The notes under the pieces were generated by a model. The model searched no databases. It was not told the origin of the DNA and worked only from the letters and a program-made list of their open reading frames with translations. A DNA stretch of 46,033 bases from Marinifilum sp. D737. GTDB taxonomy: Bacteria > Bacteroidota > Bacteroidia > Bacteroidales > Marinifilaceae. Below, piece after piece: positions 8,335-16,477 of the stretch (within the stretch, counting starts at the first letter, position 1; every line of letters starts with the position of its first letter). Where the stretch lies: the NCBI RefSeq assembly GCF_026672275.1, contig NZ_JANQCD010000033.1:1-46033 (forward strand), in the 5' to 3' direction. The translations under genes were made by a program, and so were the position numbers.

Positions 8335-9942
8335 CTATCTTCTGCCGCGTCTTCCACGACCTCCTCCTTCAGATGAATTCTCATCGTCACCTTCCGAAAC
8401 TGTGTCATCACCATGTCCTTCTGGTCTATTTCCATGCGAATCTTCTTCCGGCACATAATTAAATGGTGAAAATTCGCCCCTAACAATAGGAACATCCCAA
8501 GTCCAGGTAGGTGTAGAAATTTCCCAAACCAAAAACTCTTCATTATTGTGCACTACCTCAAGCGCCTGAACATAATCATCTGCTTGACAAGCAAATCCAA
8601 GTGCACCGGTAGTAGGATTACCTTCCTTTTGTGTATACCTGTAAATTGCATTTGCATCAACAGTTAATGGTGCCTCTCCCATTAAGATATCATGCAAAAC
8701 TAAATTATCTGCAAGAACCTCTGTATGTGAGCCTATTAATTCTCCGCTTACAGGATCATAATCACCTACAATTGTTACATAATCCAAAAGAGTTCTTTTA
8801 AACTTTTCCCTGTCATAACTAAAACTTGAATAATCCACATAGTAACGATAGCGTGAATATTGTTCCTTATTTGTTTTATCCATCATTCGAATTTCCTGTT
8901 CGATTGTTGGTAAATAGCAATTTACAATATTAGCAGTTTGATTAATATCATTTCCACTCACTTCCGGCACTCCCATAAACAGATTAACAAATACGATCTC
9001 GTCGATATTCAGGGTATTCGACTTGTCTGATCCTGCTGCCATACAGGATGCAGCCAAATTCATGATCAATTGATTTTGCTGGTCTACAGAAAAATCAAGG
9101 AACGATTTTGGAAGAGGAGCCCATTCTCCATCTACCCTAAGTTGTAGATCAAAGCCACCAAAAGAAGATTCCTCTTCAATTAGAAATTTCAAGCCATTAT
9201 TTTCAGCCGATTGAGTAAATCCATGTAGCATGAGTTCCTTGTAAATGGCCAAATTCTCAAGGGGTGAATCGATTGGCTTATCTGCTTCTCCAAGTGCTAT
9301 GGCTGCATCAGTTCTAAACATCATCACACGGCCACAAAAATCACGAGATACATTAGCAACAGAACCATCGCCAAAATTCTTAATAACCTCTGCTAATCTT
9401 CTTTCAATAACAGTAGAAGGTGATCGAATAATATCTAAACGTCCAAACTCAATAGGTACTACATGAAGTGCCACTTCAGGTAAAATTTCCCCTTCAGCAT
9501 CATAGAGCGAAATTACATTTTCAGCACCTTCAACAAAGCCATTTTCATTAGGTATTATTGTAACGATCTCTGTAAGCGGATTGTCTTCTGACTCATAAAT
9601 TACGTATCCATCAGCGTCACGTACCAATACTTCTAAGTCAAATTCTCCGTTAAGCCGTGGGTTTACAACATCAATGACTCCAACAACAGGCAGATCTTTA
9701 TATTCTACATGATAATTTAATTCATAAAGGATTGGAACACCAGAATTGTAACGTTCCATTTCCCACAAATCGCCATACAAATCGGCTTGATCGACATCTG
9801 TTTGCTTTCCACCTCTTTTCAAGACATGGCTTTTTTGTTCCTGATTTCTATCAGGCTCTAAAAGCTCATTGTCACAAGCAGAGAAAAAAGCAAAACCAAT
9901 AATTAGCAAGCACACACATGGTGCAAATAAATTGTTTTTCAT
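8335..9942 (-). CDS. Large lipoprotein of unknown function with Gly/Arg tail
   Basis: A protein of 535 residues with a lipoprotein signal peptide (FFSACDN, Cys23), so it should be anchored in the outer or inner membrane. I do not recognise a domain. The body is acidic and mixed alpha/beta. The C-terminus from about residue 500 is low-complexity: an acidic Ser/Glu/Asp/Gly stretch followed by GGGRGRRGRR. The sudden basic end after an acidic linker is unusual for a lipoprotein. It is transcribed divergently from an atypical NarL-type regulator (10200-10886) with 257 bases between them, so that regulator may control it. Confidence 0.75.
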   Translation of the reverse strand: MKNNLFAPCVCLLIIGFAFFSACDNELLEPDRNQEQKSHVLKRGGKQTDVDQADLYGDLWEMERYNSGVPILYELNYHVEYKDLPVVGVIDVVNPRLNGEFDLEVLVRDADGYVIYESEDNPLTEIVTIIPNENGFVEGAENVISLYDAEGEILPEVALHVVPIEFGRLDIIRSPSTVIERRLAEVIKNFGDGSVANVSRDFCGRVMMFRTDAAIALGEADKPIDSPLENLAIYKELMLHGFTQSAENNGLKFLIEEESSFGGFDLQLRVDGEWAPLPKSFLDFSVDQQNQLIMNLAASCMAAGSDKSNTLNIDEIVFVNLFMGVPEVSGNDINQTANIVNCYLPTIEQEIRMMDKTNKEQYSRYRYYVDYSSFSYDREKFKRTLLDYVTIVGDYDPVSGELIGSHTEVLADNLVLHDILMGEAPLTVDANAIYRYTQKEGNPTTGALGFACQADDYVQALEVVHNNEEFLVWEISTPTWTWDVPIVRGEFSPFNYVPEEDSHGNRPEGHGDDTVSEGDDENSSEGGGRGRRGRR

Positions 9943-10199
9943 AACATTTGGTTTTAAAGTGAACTAAAATAGATTGATAAGTAAAATACTTTTTGAATAG
10001 AAAACTTGAAGTAAAAAGTTAAGCAAAGCTAAAAAAATGATCAATCCTCATTTCGTGTATTTTAAGTAACCATTTTACTCACTCACTATCAACGTAATGA
10101 TTAATCAATTAAGCAAAAAGAGCATTTTTTTTAAATTATCAGTAAAAAATTCTTAAAGTTTAATTTAAACATCGTAACTTTAATAAACAATATAAAATA

Positions 10200-10886
10200 A
10201 TGCAGCAAGTTAAGACCATAAAAATATTGATATCCTATGACCAATGTATGGTAGCGGAAGGTTTTGAGTCAGTATTATCAAGCCATAAACGATTCCAGGT
10301 TTCGTTGATAAGAAAAAATAAGGATATGTATTACGATACCATAAGATCTGGTGAAGTAGATTTGCTAATTGTGGAAATTGAAGACGTATCGAGAGATAGT
10401 CTTAATTTCATAACTAAACTGCATCATGACTACCCTATGTTAAAAATATTAGTAATTTCAGGGATTCCTCCTCTTGAATTACTTAAGCCCCTTGTCAATG
10501 TTATTAATGGATATTTACTTAGATCTTGCTCGTCGGAAAAATTATTTTTAGCAATTCAGGAAATTTTTGAATCGGGGAAATATATCTGCTCAAAATTAAT
10601 TCCCATACTTTTCAATGACAATAAAAAAGATAATTTCAACATCCATTTAACATCTAGAGAAAAGGAAATTTTATTCTTGCAGTTCACATTAAAAGACAAT
10701 AATGAAATTGCCAAAAGACTTCATATTAGTCAAAATACAGTAAGAACACACATAAAAAATATAAGGCATAAATTTGGTGATTTTAACCAAATTCAAATGA
10801 TGAGATACACTTGCAATAAAACTTTGCACAAAGATCACTGTCTTCCTCTTTGCCCAAACTGCAAATTTTTTGCTAATGGAAGCTAA
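10200..10886 (+). CDS. Atypical NarL/LuxR-type response regulator
   Basis: A protein of 228 residues with an N-terminal receiver-like domain (1-125) and a LuxR helix-turn-helix (about 149-193, LTSREKEILFLQ and EIAKRLHISQNTVRTHIKNI). The usual phospho-acceptor aspartate is replaced: DLLIVEIEDV has Glu59 where NarL-type proteins have Asp. The acidic pair is reduced to YDQ, and the conserved Lys position reads LLRSC. It may therefore work without phosphorylation, or Glu may mimic the phosphorylated state. The tail after the HTH has four cysteines (205, 214, 218, 221; HCLPLCPNC), which could bind a metal. No histidine kinase is adjacent. It is divergent from the large lipoprotein gene. Confidence 0.85.
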   Translation: MQQVKTIKILISYDQCMVAEGFESVLSSHKRFQVSLIRKNKDMYYDTIRSGEVDLLIVEIEDVSRDSLNFITKLHHDYPMLKILVISGIPPLELLKPLVNVINGYLLRSCSSEKLFLAIQEIFESGKYICSKLIPILFNDNKKDNFNIHLTSREKEILFLQFTLKDNNEIAKRLHISQNTVRTHIKNIRHKFGDFNQIQMMRYTCNKTLHKDHCLPLCPNCKFFANGS

Positions 10887-11021
10887 TACAAGTAATTCCA
10901 AATAGTAAAATAAAAGAATAAAACTCAATTAACTACTTCACAAACCGGAACTAGATTACTTTTGCTACAGTATCATTAATTGCAAGTATATTCAAATGAG
11001 ATAAAACATTAGATACTACAA

Positions 11022-11774
11022 TTAGTTTTCCACCTTAAAATACACCTGACCAGTAAAAAGATCTTTGAATTTTGATTTGTGCTTTTCAATCACCTCCTTG
11101 TACTTTTCATGTTCGTGAATTAAATCATAGTTGGCTTTACTCAACCATTTTCCTTCAAAAATATGGGTATAATCTATTTCATGTTCATTTGTTGTACTAT
11201 AAATCACATATCCACATTCAGGAAATCCAATTTTTGCAATGGTCTCATTTATTTGTTTTAAGGGCTCATCAAGAACTGAAACCGAAAGTTTATCGGAAAC
11301 CTTTAACAGGTGCATGCTTTTGTAATGTACAGGATCTTCTTTCTTTACATAGGTAGAATGAAATGAACCAATCAGCCATTTCTGCTTTTGCTTTTCCATA
11401 TGATAGGTCTCAATGGCCTGCATGTTCATTTCCTCCTCGTTCATTGCTATAATTACATCAAACTTAACTACCAGCACTGCTGTTTTTTGCTTCACATCTG
11501 CTTTTTCAACTTGTATATCGATATCGATTTTTGCTCCTTCGAATGTTTTGACCAATTCGATAAATTCATCCAGATTGTTGAAGGTTTTGGCATTTTCTAT
11601 CGCAAAGAAATCTTCAGTACAAAAAGTTCGTGCTGATTCATAATTAAAGACTTTCATTGCATCATAAAATCCTATGATGGCTTTTTCAGGCTCCTGATTA
11701 CTTACGTCCTTATCTACCGAAACACAGGCTGATAACAAAAGTAAAACCGAAATAATATAGAAGTAATTTTTCAT
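11022..11774 (-). CDS. NTF2/SnoaL-like lipoprotein
   Basis: A protein of 250 residues with a lipoprotein signal (LLLLSACVS, Cys17). Residues about 28-130 look like an NTF2/SnoaL-type cone fold (AIIGFYDAMKVFNYESARTF and VEKADVKQKTAVLVVKF). The C-terminal half (about 140-250) may be a second alpha/beta domain. It includes LIHEHEKYKEVIEKHKSKF and YFKVEN, resembling a small dimeric alpha/beta barrel. No catalytic residues can be named. It lies downstream of another secreted NTF2-like protein, with a hairpin (11812-11843) between them, so the two may be partly co-transcribed. Confidence 0.7.
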   Translation of the reverse strand: MKNYFYIISVLLLLSACVSVDKDVSNQEPEKAIIGFYDAMKVFNYESARTFCTEDFFAIENAKTFNNLDEFIELVKTFEGAKIDIDIQVEKADVKQKTAVLVVKFDVIIAMNEEEMNMQAIETYHMEKQKQKWLIGSFHSTYVKKEDPVHYKSMHLLKVSDKLSVSVLDEPLKQINETIAKIGFPECGYVIYSTTNEHEIDYTHIFEGKWLSKANYDLIHEHEKYKEVIEKHKSKFKDLFTGQVYFKVEN

Positions 11775-11811
11775 ATTGTTTTTGCTTATTGAAGTGTATA
11801 AGATATTGTGT

Positions 11812-11843
11812 ATAGCCTGCGTTCATAAATTAATGCAGGCTAT
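11812..11843 (-). terminator. Hairpin between the two NTF2-like genes
   Basis: ATAGCCTGC (11812-11820) and GCAGGCTAT (11835-11843) form a perfect 9-base stem with a 14-base loop. It lies just downstream of the 11882-12808 gene on the minus strand and upstream of the next lipoprotein. The T-run after it is weak (TATACAC on the minus strand), so it is more likely a partial terminator or a processing/stability element. Confidence 0.45.
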
Positions 11844-11881
11844 TGTATTCTACTTTATGAGGCATTGTTTGGATCGTATCC

Positions 11882-12808
11882 TTACTTCTTTTTCTCGAAA
11901 TGATTGCTGCTATACCACACAAATTCACGTATGATCTTCCCTTCTTTGTTAAATGTACAACTAAGCAAGTAAGGTACTTCAAAGATGCCATCTTTGCTCT
12001 TTTCTTTGTACAACCACCAAGAGTAAACCACATAGCCATCATCTTTTGCGTAGTACATACAATCCGGATAACCAACCTGTTCGATTGTAAATTTATTATC
12101 TGGTTTCATGAATCGACTCTCTTTCCAAATATCTATTTGTGTTTCCAAATCCCTCATTTTGCCCCATTTCATTGCCGAATTGCCAAACTTCACTTTCTCA
12201 TCGTAAAAGCTTTTCCAGGTTTCCAAATCCTTCTTCTCAAAGGCATTAACCAATTTTCTAACTTTTACGATATAAGGATGATTGATAAATATCGTTCCAT
12301 TTTCAATGGTTCTTTTGCTGTTACGAATTTCATCAAAAACATCTGTATCCATATAATATAACATTGTTGCAATCTTTCCATCCTTATTAAACTGGTAGAG
12401 ATGATGAATGTGAAGACTCAATTTAATGCCAGTTTCCTTATGCTCACCTGTCACTAATAACCAATCTTGTACCCAAGTACCTGACTTTTTGTATTCAATG
12501 GCATCAGGATATGCAGGAGAATGATCTCTAATCTCAAGATCTACAAAATTCTTTTTATAAAAATTCACATAATTTATGGTCCCCTCCCTGGTCGCCTTTA
12601 TATCTTTTCCATTAACAAATACTTTGGCCGTATCTGCCATTAAGCTTAGAAATCCTTCAGCATCACCAGCTTTAAACTTCTCCCATAAGTCTCTTGTTAC
12701 CTCAATACTTTCATGCTCAGAATACACAACTCCATTCTTTTTTTGAGCATACAAGCTCGTACTGATCATGCCTATGCACAATAGTACAATCATCCAAAAT
12801 TTTTTCAT
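11882..12808 (-). CDS. Secreted protein with two SnoaL/NTF2-like domains
   Basis: The preferred start is the ATG at 12808, giving MKKFWMIVLLCIGMISTSLYAQ as signal peptide. The frame extends to 12835, but those nine codons precede the signal and fall next to a palindrome. The mature protein of about 287 residues has two SnoaL/NTF2-like domains. One spans about residues 30-150 (VTRDLWEKFKAGDAEGFLSLM). The other spans about 165-308 (VRKLVNAFEKKDLETWKSFYDE). Such domains often form steroid-isomerase-like cavities, but many secreted Bacteroidota copies have no known activity. It is probably periplasmic. Confidence 0.75.
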   Translation of the reverse strand: MKKFWMIVLLCIGMISTSLYAQKKNGVVYSEHESIEVTRDLWEKFKAGDAEGFLSLMADTAKVFVNGKDIKATREGTINYVNFYKKNFVDLEIRDHSPAYPDAIEYKKSGTWVQDWLLVTGEHKETGIKLSLHIHHLYQFNKDGKIATMLYYMDTDVFDEIRNSKRTIENGTIFINHPYIVKVRKLVNAFEKKDLETWKSFYDEKVKFGNSAMKWGKMRDLETQIDIWKESRFMKPDNKFTIEQVGYPDCMYYAKDDGYVVYSWWLYKEKSKDGIFEVPYLLSCTFNKEGKIIREFVWYSSNHFEKKK

Positions 12809-13146
12809 AGTTCTCCAATTAATATTAACATTCATAAGAAATAAATCTGTTAAAAACAGATTCAGTTAAGAATAATGTATCCTATTAGTCCATGAATGTC
12901 AATTAATTATGACTATCATTGTAAAATTACAGATCAAGAGATTTCTAGTGTAGATATTGATTTAAGACGGTTTAAAAAGAATTAAAAATTAAACAATTTC
13001 ATTCTCTTGTGTATTTAATAATTCCTAAGCTATTTTTGTAAATTATTCGCAATTATCACTAATACCTGAATGTTAAAGACAAAAAAATCCCCCTTAAATT
13101 AAGGAGGATTTACCTGTATATTAATACGGATTGCAGAAATAATATC
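12809..13146. other. Gene-free gap with palindrome and terminator
   Basis: No gene is seen. A palindrome AATCTGTT-AAA-AACAGATT (12844-12862) lies just upstream of the NTF2-like gene and may be an operator or leader hairpin. An intrinsic terminator for the TonB receptor is at 13081-13111. The rest is AT-rich and probably holds the promoter of the leftward NTF2-like gene. Confidence 0.55.
13081..13111 (-). terminator. Intrinsic terminator of the TonB receptor gene
   Basis: On the minus strand AAATCCTCCTT pairs with AAGGGGGATTT (one wobble) and is followed directly by a T-run (complement of AAAAAAA at 13081-13087). It lies 36 bases beyond the stop of the TonB receptor at 13147. Confidence 0.8.
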
Positions 13147-15198
13147 TTACTTAAACTTCAACTTGTAATTTAGTCCAAAGGTAAACCATCTGCCTGGTTG
13201 ATTTAGGTTACCAATGTCGTTGTATTTTTCATCCAACAGATTGGTAATACTTGAATACAATAACAAATTCTTGTGCTGCCATTGCAATTTTAAATTCAAC
13301 AAGTAGAAAGGATCGTAAGCTACTTCTCCGGTGTATTCACCATTCTCGAAATTCATATAGCTACCATTTCGGTCCTGATAACTCAATTGCCAATTGGCCG
13401 ACAAGTTATTCCATATGCCATGATTCACCGTTAAATCGAATTTATGCTTCAGGTTATCCAATACATAGTTGGAAAAATACTCATCACTTCCCTTATCCAG
13501 TTTAATGTATGAGTAATTCAGCTTTACTTTTTTAACAAAGATCGACTTTCCAAATAATCTCTCGGGTGAAATATCAAGTCCGGTCTCAATTCCAAATGAG
13601 TTTACCTCTGTTAGATTTTGTGTTTTCCACTTCTCTTCCTCATTTTCTCTTACCCAATCGATTAAATCCTTACCATTTCGGTAAAAAGTATTGATATGTG
13701 CTTTTAAGGCTTTGTTATTGAATTTAAAACCTCCTTCGAAAGTCAGCGATTTTTCAGGCTTTAAATCAGGATTACCGATATTGGTAGGTCCATTGTAGTA
13801 CAAATCGGTAAATGTAGGCATGCGCATAGAAGAGTTTACCGACGAGTAGACTTTTAAATCATCGCTAATCTGATAGGCTACATCAATACCCGGATAAATC
13901 TTCCAGTCAAAATCCAGATCGGATATCCAGTTGAACATGGCTCCTACCGAGATACTCCACCTATTTAGGTATAAGGAATGCTCGGCAAAATAGGAAACAT
14001 GTGACCTGGAGTGAGATCGGGTAAAATACTGACCACTTTCTCCTGGAACTTTAATGGGCTCATCCATTTCTTCTCCCAACACATTGCTCCAAATGTTTTC
14101 TGATCGAAATTCAGCTCCAAAGGAAGTTTTTCCCAAACTGGAACTGAACCATGTATTTAAACCTGCCCCTAATACATCGGTTAAGTGATAGTTGTGTGTG
14201 GTATACCAACTTGCCGGATTATCGCGAAACAATTCGAAACGATCCTGATGACGGCGCCAGTATAATGAAGGTTTAAAGTGTAGTTTCTTTCCTGTTTCGT
14301 ATTGCAGGGATGCAAATGTTGTTTTGGTTTTTTCGTACTGATTTGGAAATTTGGGCGTATAGAAACTATTGGCTCCAAATCCTTTTTGTGTGTAGCCCAA
14401 TTGCACATCTAATTTTCCTGGTTCACTTTCCAGCTGTGCATGGTAAAAAATATTATGGGTTTCGAAATCGGTATTGTCGATGTATCCATCGGAAGATTTT
14501 CGATTTGCTGCTACAAAATGTTGAAGTTTTCCGGTACTAAACGCATAGTTTGCATTCAAATCCGACAAATTGTGCTCTCCATAAACAAGATCAACATTCA
14601 ATTCATGATTCTTATTTTCTCCGGTAATGATATTAATGGCTCCCGAAAATGCATTTGGGCCATATACACGTGCTGCAGGTCCTTGCAGGATTTCCACTCT
14701 TGAAATGTTTTTTAAACTTACCGGAAGATTGAAGTTGTGATGTCCGGTTTGTGGATCGGAGATATTGATGCCATTTAAAAGAATTAAGGTTTGATCGAAG
14801 GAACCTCCACGAACCGAAATATCGGCCTGAACACCATGAACACCTCTTTGTCTGACATCAACACTAAGAGCGTATTCTAATAGTTCCTGAATACTCTGCA
14901 CAGGAGCAGCCTCAATTTCCTCTCTCTCGATTACGGATACAATCCGCGCCACCTGCGAGTAGGTAACAGGCGATCTTTGGGCACTGACTTTGATCTCATC
15001 AAGGTCGTATTGCATGCTTACCTCCGATGACTGGTTTTGAGCAAAAACAATTTCAGGACTGATAACAATTAGGTAAACCACTAGTAAAACTGTAATTTTT
15101 ACCTGCTTGCTAATTGCCTGAAATAATGAATAGTTTTTACCACCCCAGCGTCGGAATGTTAACATGCTAGCCCATTGGCTTTGTTTTAATACTTTCAT
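13147..15198 (-). CDS. TonB-dependent outer-membrane receptor (BtuB/CirA-like)
   Basis: A protein of 683 residues. The N-terminus is unusual: about 30 polar residues (with RRWGGKNYSLFQ) come before a hydrophobic signal core ending at VFAQ (about residue 54). After a TonB-box-like LDEIKVSAQRS (about 66-76) comes a plug domain (SIQELLEYALSVDVRQRG, DISVRGGSFDQTLILLNGI, VEILQGPAARVYGPNAFSGA). A 22-strand-type barrel follows, ending GLNYKLKFK. It lacks the CarboxypepD_reg domain of SusC proteins and is closer to cobalamin/siderophore receptors. A similar long N-terminal extension occurs in some Bacteroidota receptors that I associate, without certainty, with cobalamin loci. The gene stands alone with its own terminator. 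No cobalamin riboswitch was seen upstream. Confidence 0.85.
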   Translation of the reverse strand: MKVLKQSQWASMLTFRRWGGKNYSLFQAISKQVKITVLLVVYLIVISPEIVFAQNQSSEVSMQYDLDEIKVSAQRSPVTYSQVARIVSVIEREEIEAAPVQSIQELLEYALSVDVRQRGVHGVQADISVRGGSFDQTLILLNGINISDPQTGHHNFNLPVSLKNISRVEILQGPAARVYGPNAFSGAINIITGENKNHELNVDLVYGEHNLSDLNANYAFSTGKLQHFVAANRKSSDGYIDNTDFETHNIFYHAQLESEPGKLDVQLGYTQKGFGANSFYTPKFPNQYEKTKTTFASLQYETGKKLHFKPSLYWRRHQDRFELFRDNPASWYTTHNYHLTDVLGAGLNTWFSSSLGKTSFGAEFRSENIWSNVLGEEMDEPIKVPGESGQYFTRSHSRSHVSYFAEHSLYLNRWSISVGAMFNWISDLDFDWKIYPGIDVAYQISDDLKVYSSVNSSMRMPTFTDLYYNGPTNIGNPDLKPEKSLTFEGGFKFNNKALKAHINTFYRNGKDLIDWVRENEEEKWKTQNLTEVNSFGIETGLDISPERLFGKSIFVKKVKLNYSYIKLDKGSDEYFSNYVLDNLKHKFDLTVNHGIWNNLSANWQLSYQDRNGSYMNFENGEYTGEVAYDPFYLLNLKLQWQHKNLLLYSSITNLLDEKYNDIGNLNQPGRWFTFGLNYKLKFK

Positions 15199-15594
15199 TT
15201 ACTTTTTATAATAAGGATGGCAAAAGTAAAAATAAAATTGATCTTTACAGTTTAAAGTTACTTTTATTTAGTCTACATTAAACCAATCCTTTGACTTTAT
15301 TGCATTCTTATTATTAACAAACTCATTCAGTAAATGTGTACAGGGTCTACTTCATTTAATTGTAATTTTGCGTAAGTCTACACTCCTTTCGAACTGGTTA
15401 TCAAGCTTGTTTTAATGATCACTCATCTAAAAGTTTAAATTAAGTTAAAATTATTTTTGCCTTTCGTATTTTTAGTTGTAACTTTTTATGAAAATTAATT
15501 GACTACTCTTAAGTTTTATCGAATTGAACAAGAGAGTAATTAAAACTATTACAATAATCGACTTATTAAATTTACTTAAGCGTTATATCTTAGT
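15199..15594. promoter_or_regulatory. Divergent intergenic region with candidate promoters
   Basis: No gene is seen in these 396 bases. TTTG (15456-15459), 19 bases, then TAACTTTT (15479-15486) fits the Bacteroidota promoter pattern (TTTG-N19-TAnnTTTG, one mismatch) and points at the plus-strand operon starting at 15595. This gives a leader of about 100 bases. On the minus strand TACTTTTG (15228-15221) is a full match to the -7 element just upstream of the TonB receptor, though no good -33 element is seen. GTCTAC occurs three times (near 15272, 15346 and 15375). Confidence 0.5.
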
Positions 15595-15852
15595 ATGTCA
15601 GAATTAAAAAAGGCTGTTAAGGAACTGATGCAAGACCTCAACAGTAACGAAGTAGCTATCATTGAAAAAAGTGATTTTGATAGTTCATCCGCGAAGCTTC
15701 TATCCTATGGGAAGGTTGAATTAGGTGGTGATGCCGTACAGGTATTATCGAAAGAAAATCAACAATTCACACAATTACACAACGAATTATTGATCTGTTC
15801 AAGTAAAAACCGCAAAGCAGTTTGGGATTTTATTAGCAGATCGCTCCTGTAA
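15595..15852 (+). CDS. Small protein, paralogue of the next gene
   Basis: A protein of 85 residues that I do not recognise. It has a helical N-terminus (MSELKKAVKELMQDLNS), a strand-rich centre with LLSYGKVELGGDAVQVL (about 35-51), and a helical C-terminus (NRKAVWDFISRSLL). There is no signal peptide or membrane segment. The central ELxGDAV element and the spacing to the C-terminal helix recur in the next protein (AYTRFELDGDAVNFV), so the two are paralogues. It is the first gene of a four-gene operon (spacings 25, 21 and 3 bases), with a candidate promoter at 15456-15486. It may be a partner or immunity-like subunit of the 551-residue protein at the end of the operon. That is inference. Confidence 0.75.
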   Translation: MSELKKAVKELMQDLNSNEVAIIEKSDFDSSSAKLLSYGKVELGGDAVQVLSKENQQFTQLHNELLICSSKNRKAVWDFISRSLL

Positions 15853-15877
15853 TATTACTAATTAAACACAAACTATT

Positions 15878-16210
15878 ATGAGTATTAATGTAGAGCCTAT
15901 TAAAAAGGCAATTAATGATGTCGCAACTCTTGAAGTAGCAACTTTAACCAATGCGAATGACAATAAATTTGATCTTACCAATGGATCAAATGAAAGTGTA
16001 TTTGAAGCCATTCGAAGCAATCTTTCTCAATCGGATCTGGTAGCCTACACGCGCTTTGAACTGGATGGAGATGCAGTAAACTTTGTAAATAACAAGGAGG
16101 AACTTACCGCTTTGGTAGAGGATCATAGTATCCTGGTTGAATCTGCCCTGGAAACTCGCAAAACTCTTTTCAATACCATTTACAAAACGCTGAAAGATGT
16201 GATTAAATAA
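15878..16210 (+). CDS. Small protein, paralogue of the preceding gene
   Basis: A protein of 110 residues, unrecognised. It shares with the preceding 85-residue protein the helical start (EPIKKAINDVATLEVATL), the core YTRFELDGDAVNFV (about 57-70) and an amphipathic C-terminal helix (TRKTLFNTIYKTLKDVIK). An insertion of about 20 residues (DLTNGSNESVFEAIRSNLSQ) lies before the core. It is acidic overall, has no signal peptide, and is probably cytoplasmic or exported by a specialised route. Position between two other small genes suggests a multi-subunit assembly. No known family can be named from the sequence alone. Confidence 0.75.
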   Translation: MSINVEPIKKAINDVATLEVATLTNANDNKFDLTNGSNESVFEAIRSNLSQSDLVAYTRFELDGDAVNFVNNKEELTALVEDHSILVESALETRKTLFNTIYKTLKDVIK

Positions 16211-16231
16211 CAAGCTTTATCACCTGAAACT

Positions 16232-16474
16232 GTGAAACAAAAAATCAAGTATATTTTCTGTACCCTTAAGATTAACCTTAAGGAGAATTCCTTTCAAGCT
16301 TCAAGCATTTGGAATGAACTAAAGGCACAAAATGCACAGGAAATTAATCCTTACCTAGAAGCTAATGAAGATCAAGCTCCTGTAGTGTCAGAGTATGGAA
16401 AATATACTATTGGTATTCAAAAACAATTTGTGAATTTTCTACAATTCATGAGAAAGAAGCTGAATAAATCCTAG
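16232..16474 (+). CDS. Small protein with GTG start
   Basis: An unrecognised protein of 80 residues. The only sensible start is GTG at 16232: the frame is closed by a stop at 16208 upstream, and no in-frame ATG occurs until near the C-terminus. It has a basic N-terminus (MKQKIKYIFCTLKINLKEN), an acidic middle and a basic end (FLQFMRKKLNKS). The segment VVSEYGKYTIG (about 50-60) faintly resembles LSYGKVELGG of the first small protein, so it may be a distant third paralogue. It ends three bases before the 551-residue gene, strongly suggesting translational coupling. Confidence 0.65.
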   Translation: MKQKIKYIFCTLKINLKENSFQASSIWNELKAQNAQEINPYLEANEDQAPVVSEYGKYTIGIQKQFVNFLQFMRKKLNKS

Positions 16475-16477
16475 ATC

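Noticed and set aside
8283-8543. 86-residue minus-strand frame overlapping the large lipoprotein
   Set aside because: It is a second frame of the 8335-9942 gene, which has a lipoprotein signal and a full-length frame.
11388-11643. Plus-strand frames inside the NTF2-like lipoprotein gene
   Set aside because: Antisense shadows of a gene with a clear lipoprotein signal.
15199-15594. Cobalamin riboswitch upstream of the TonB receptor
   Set aside because: No B12-box-like motif or matching fold was found on the minus strand.
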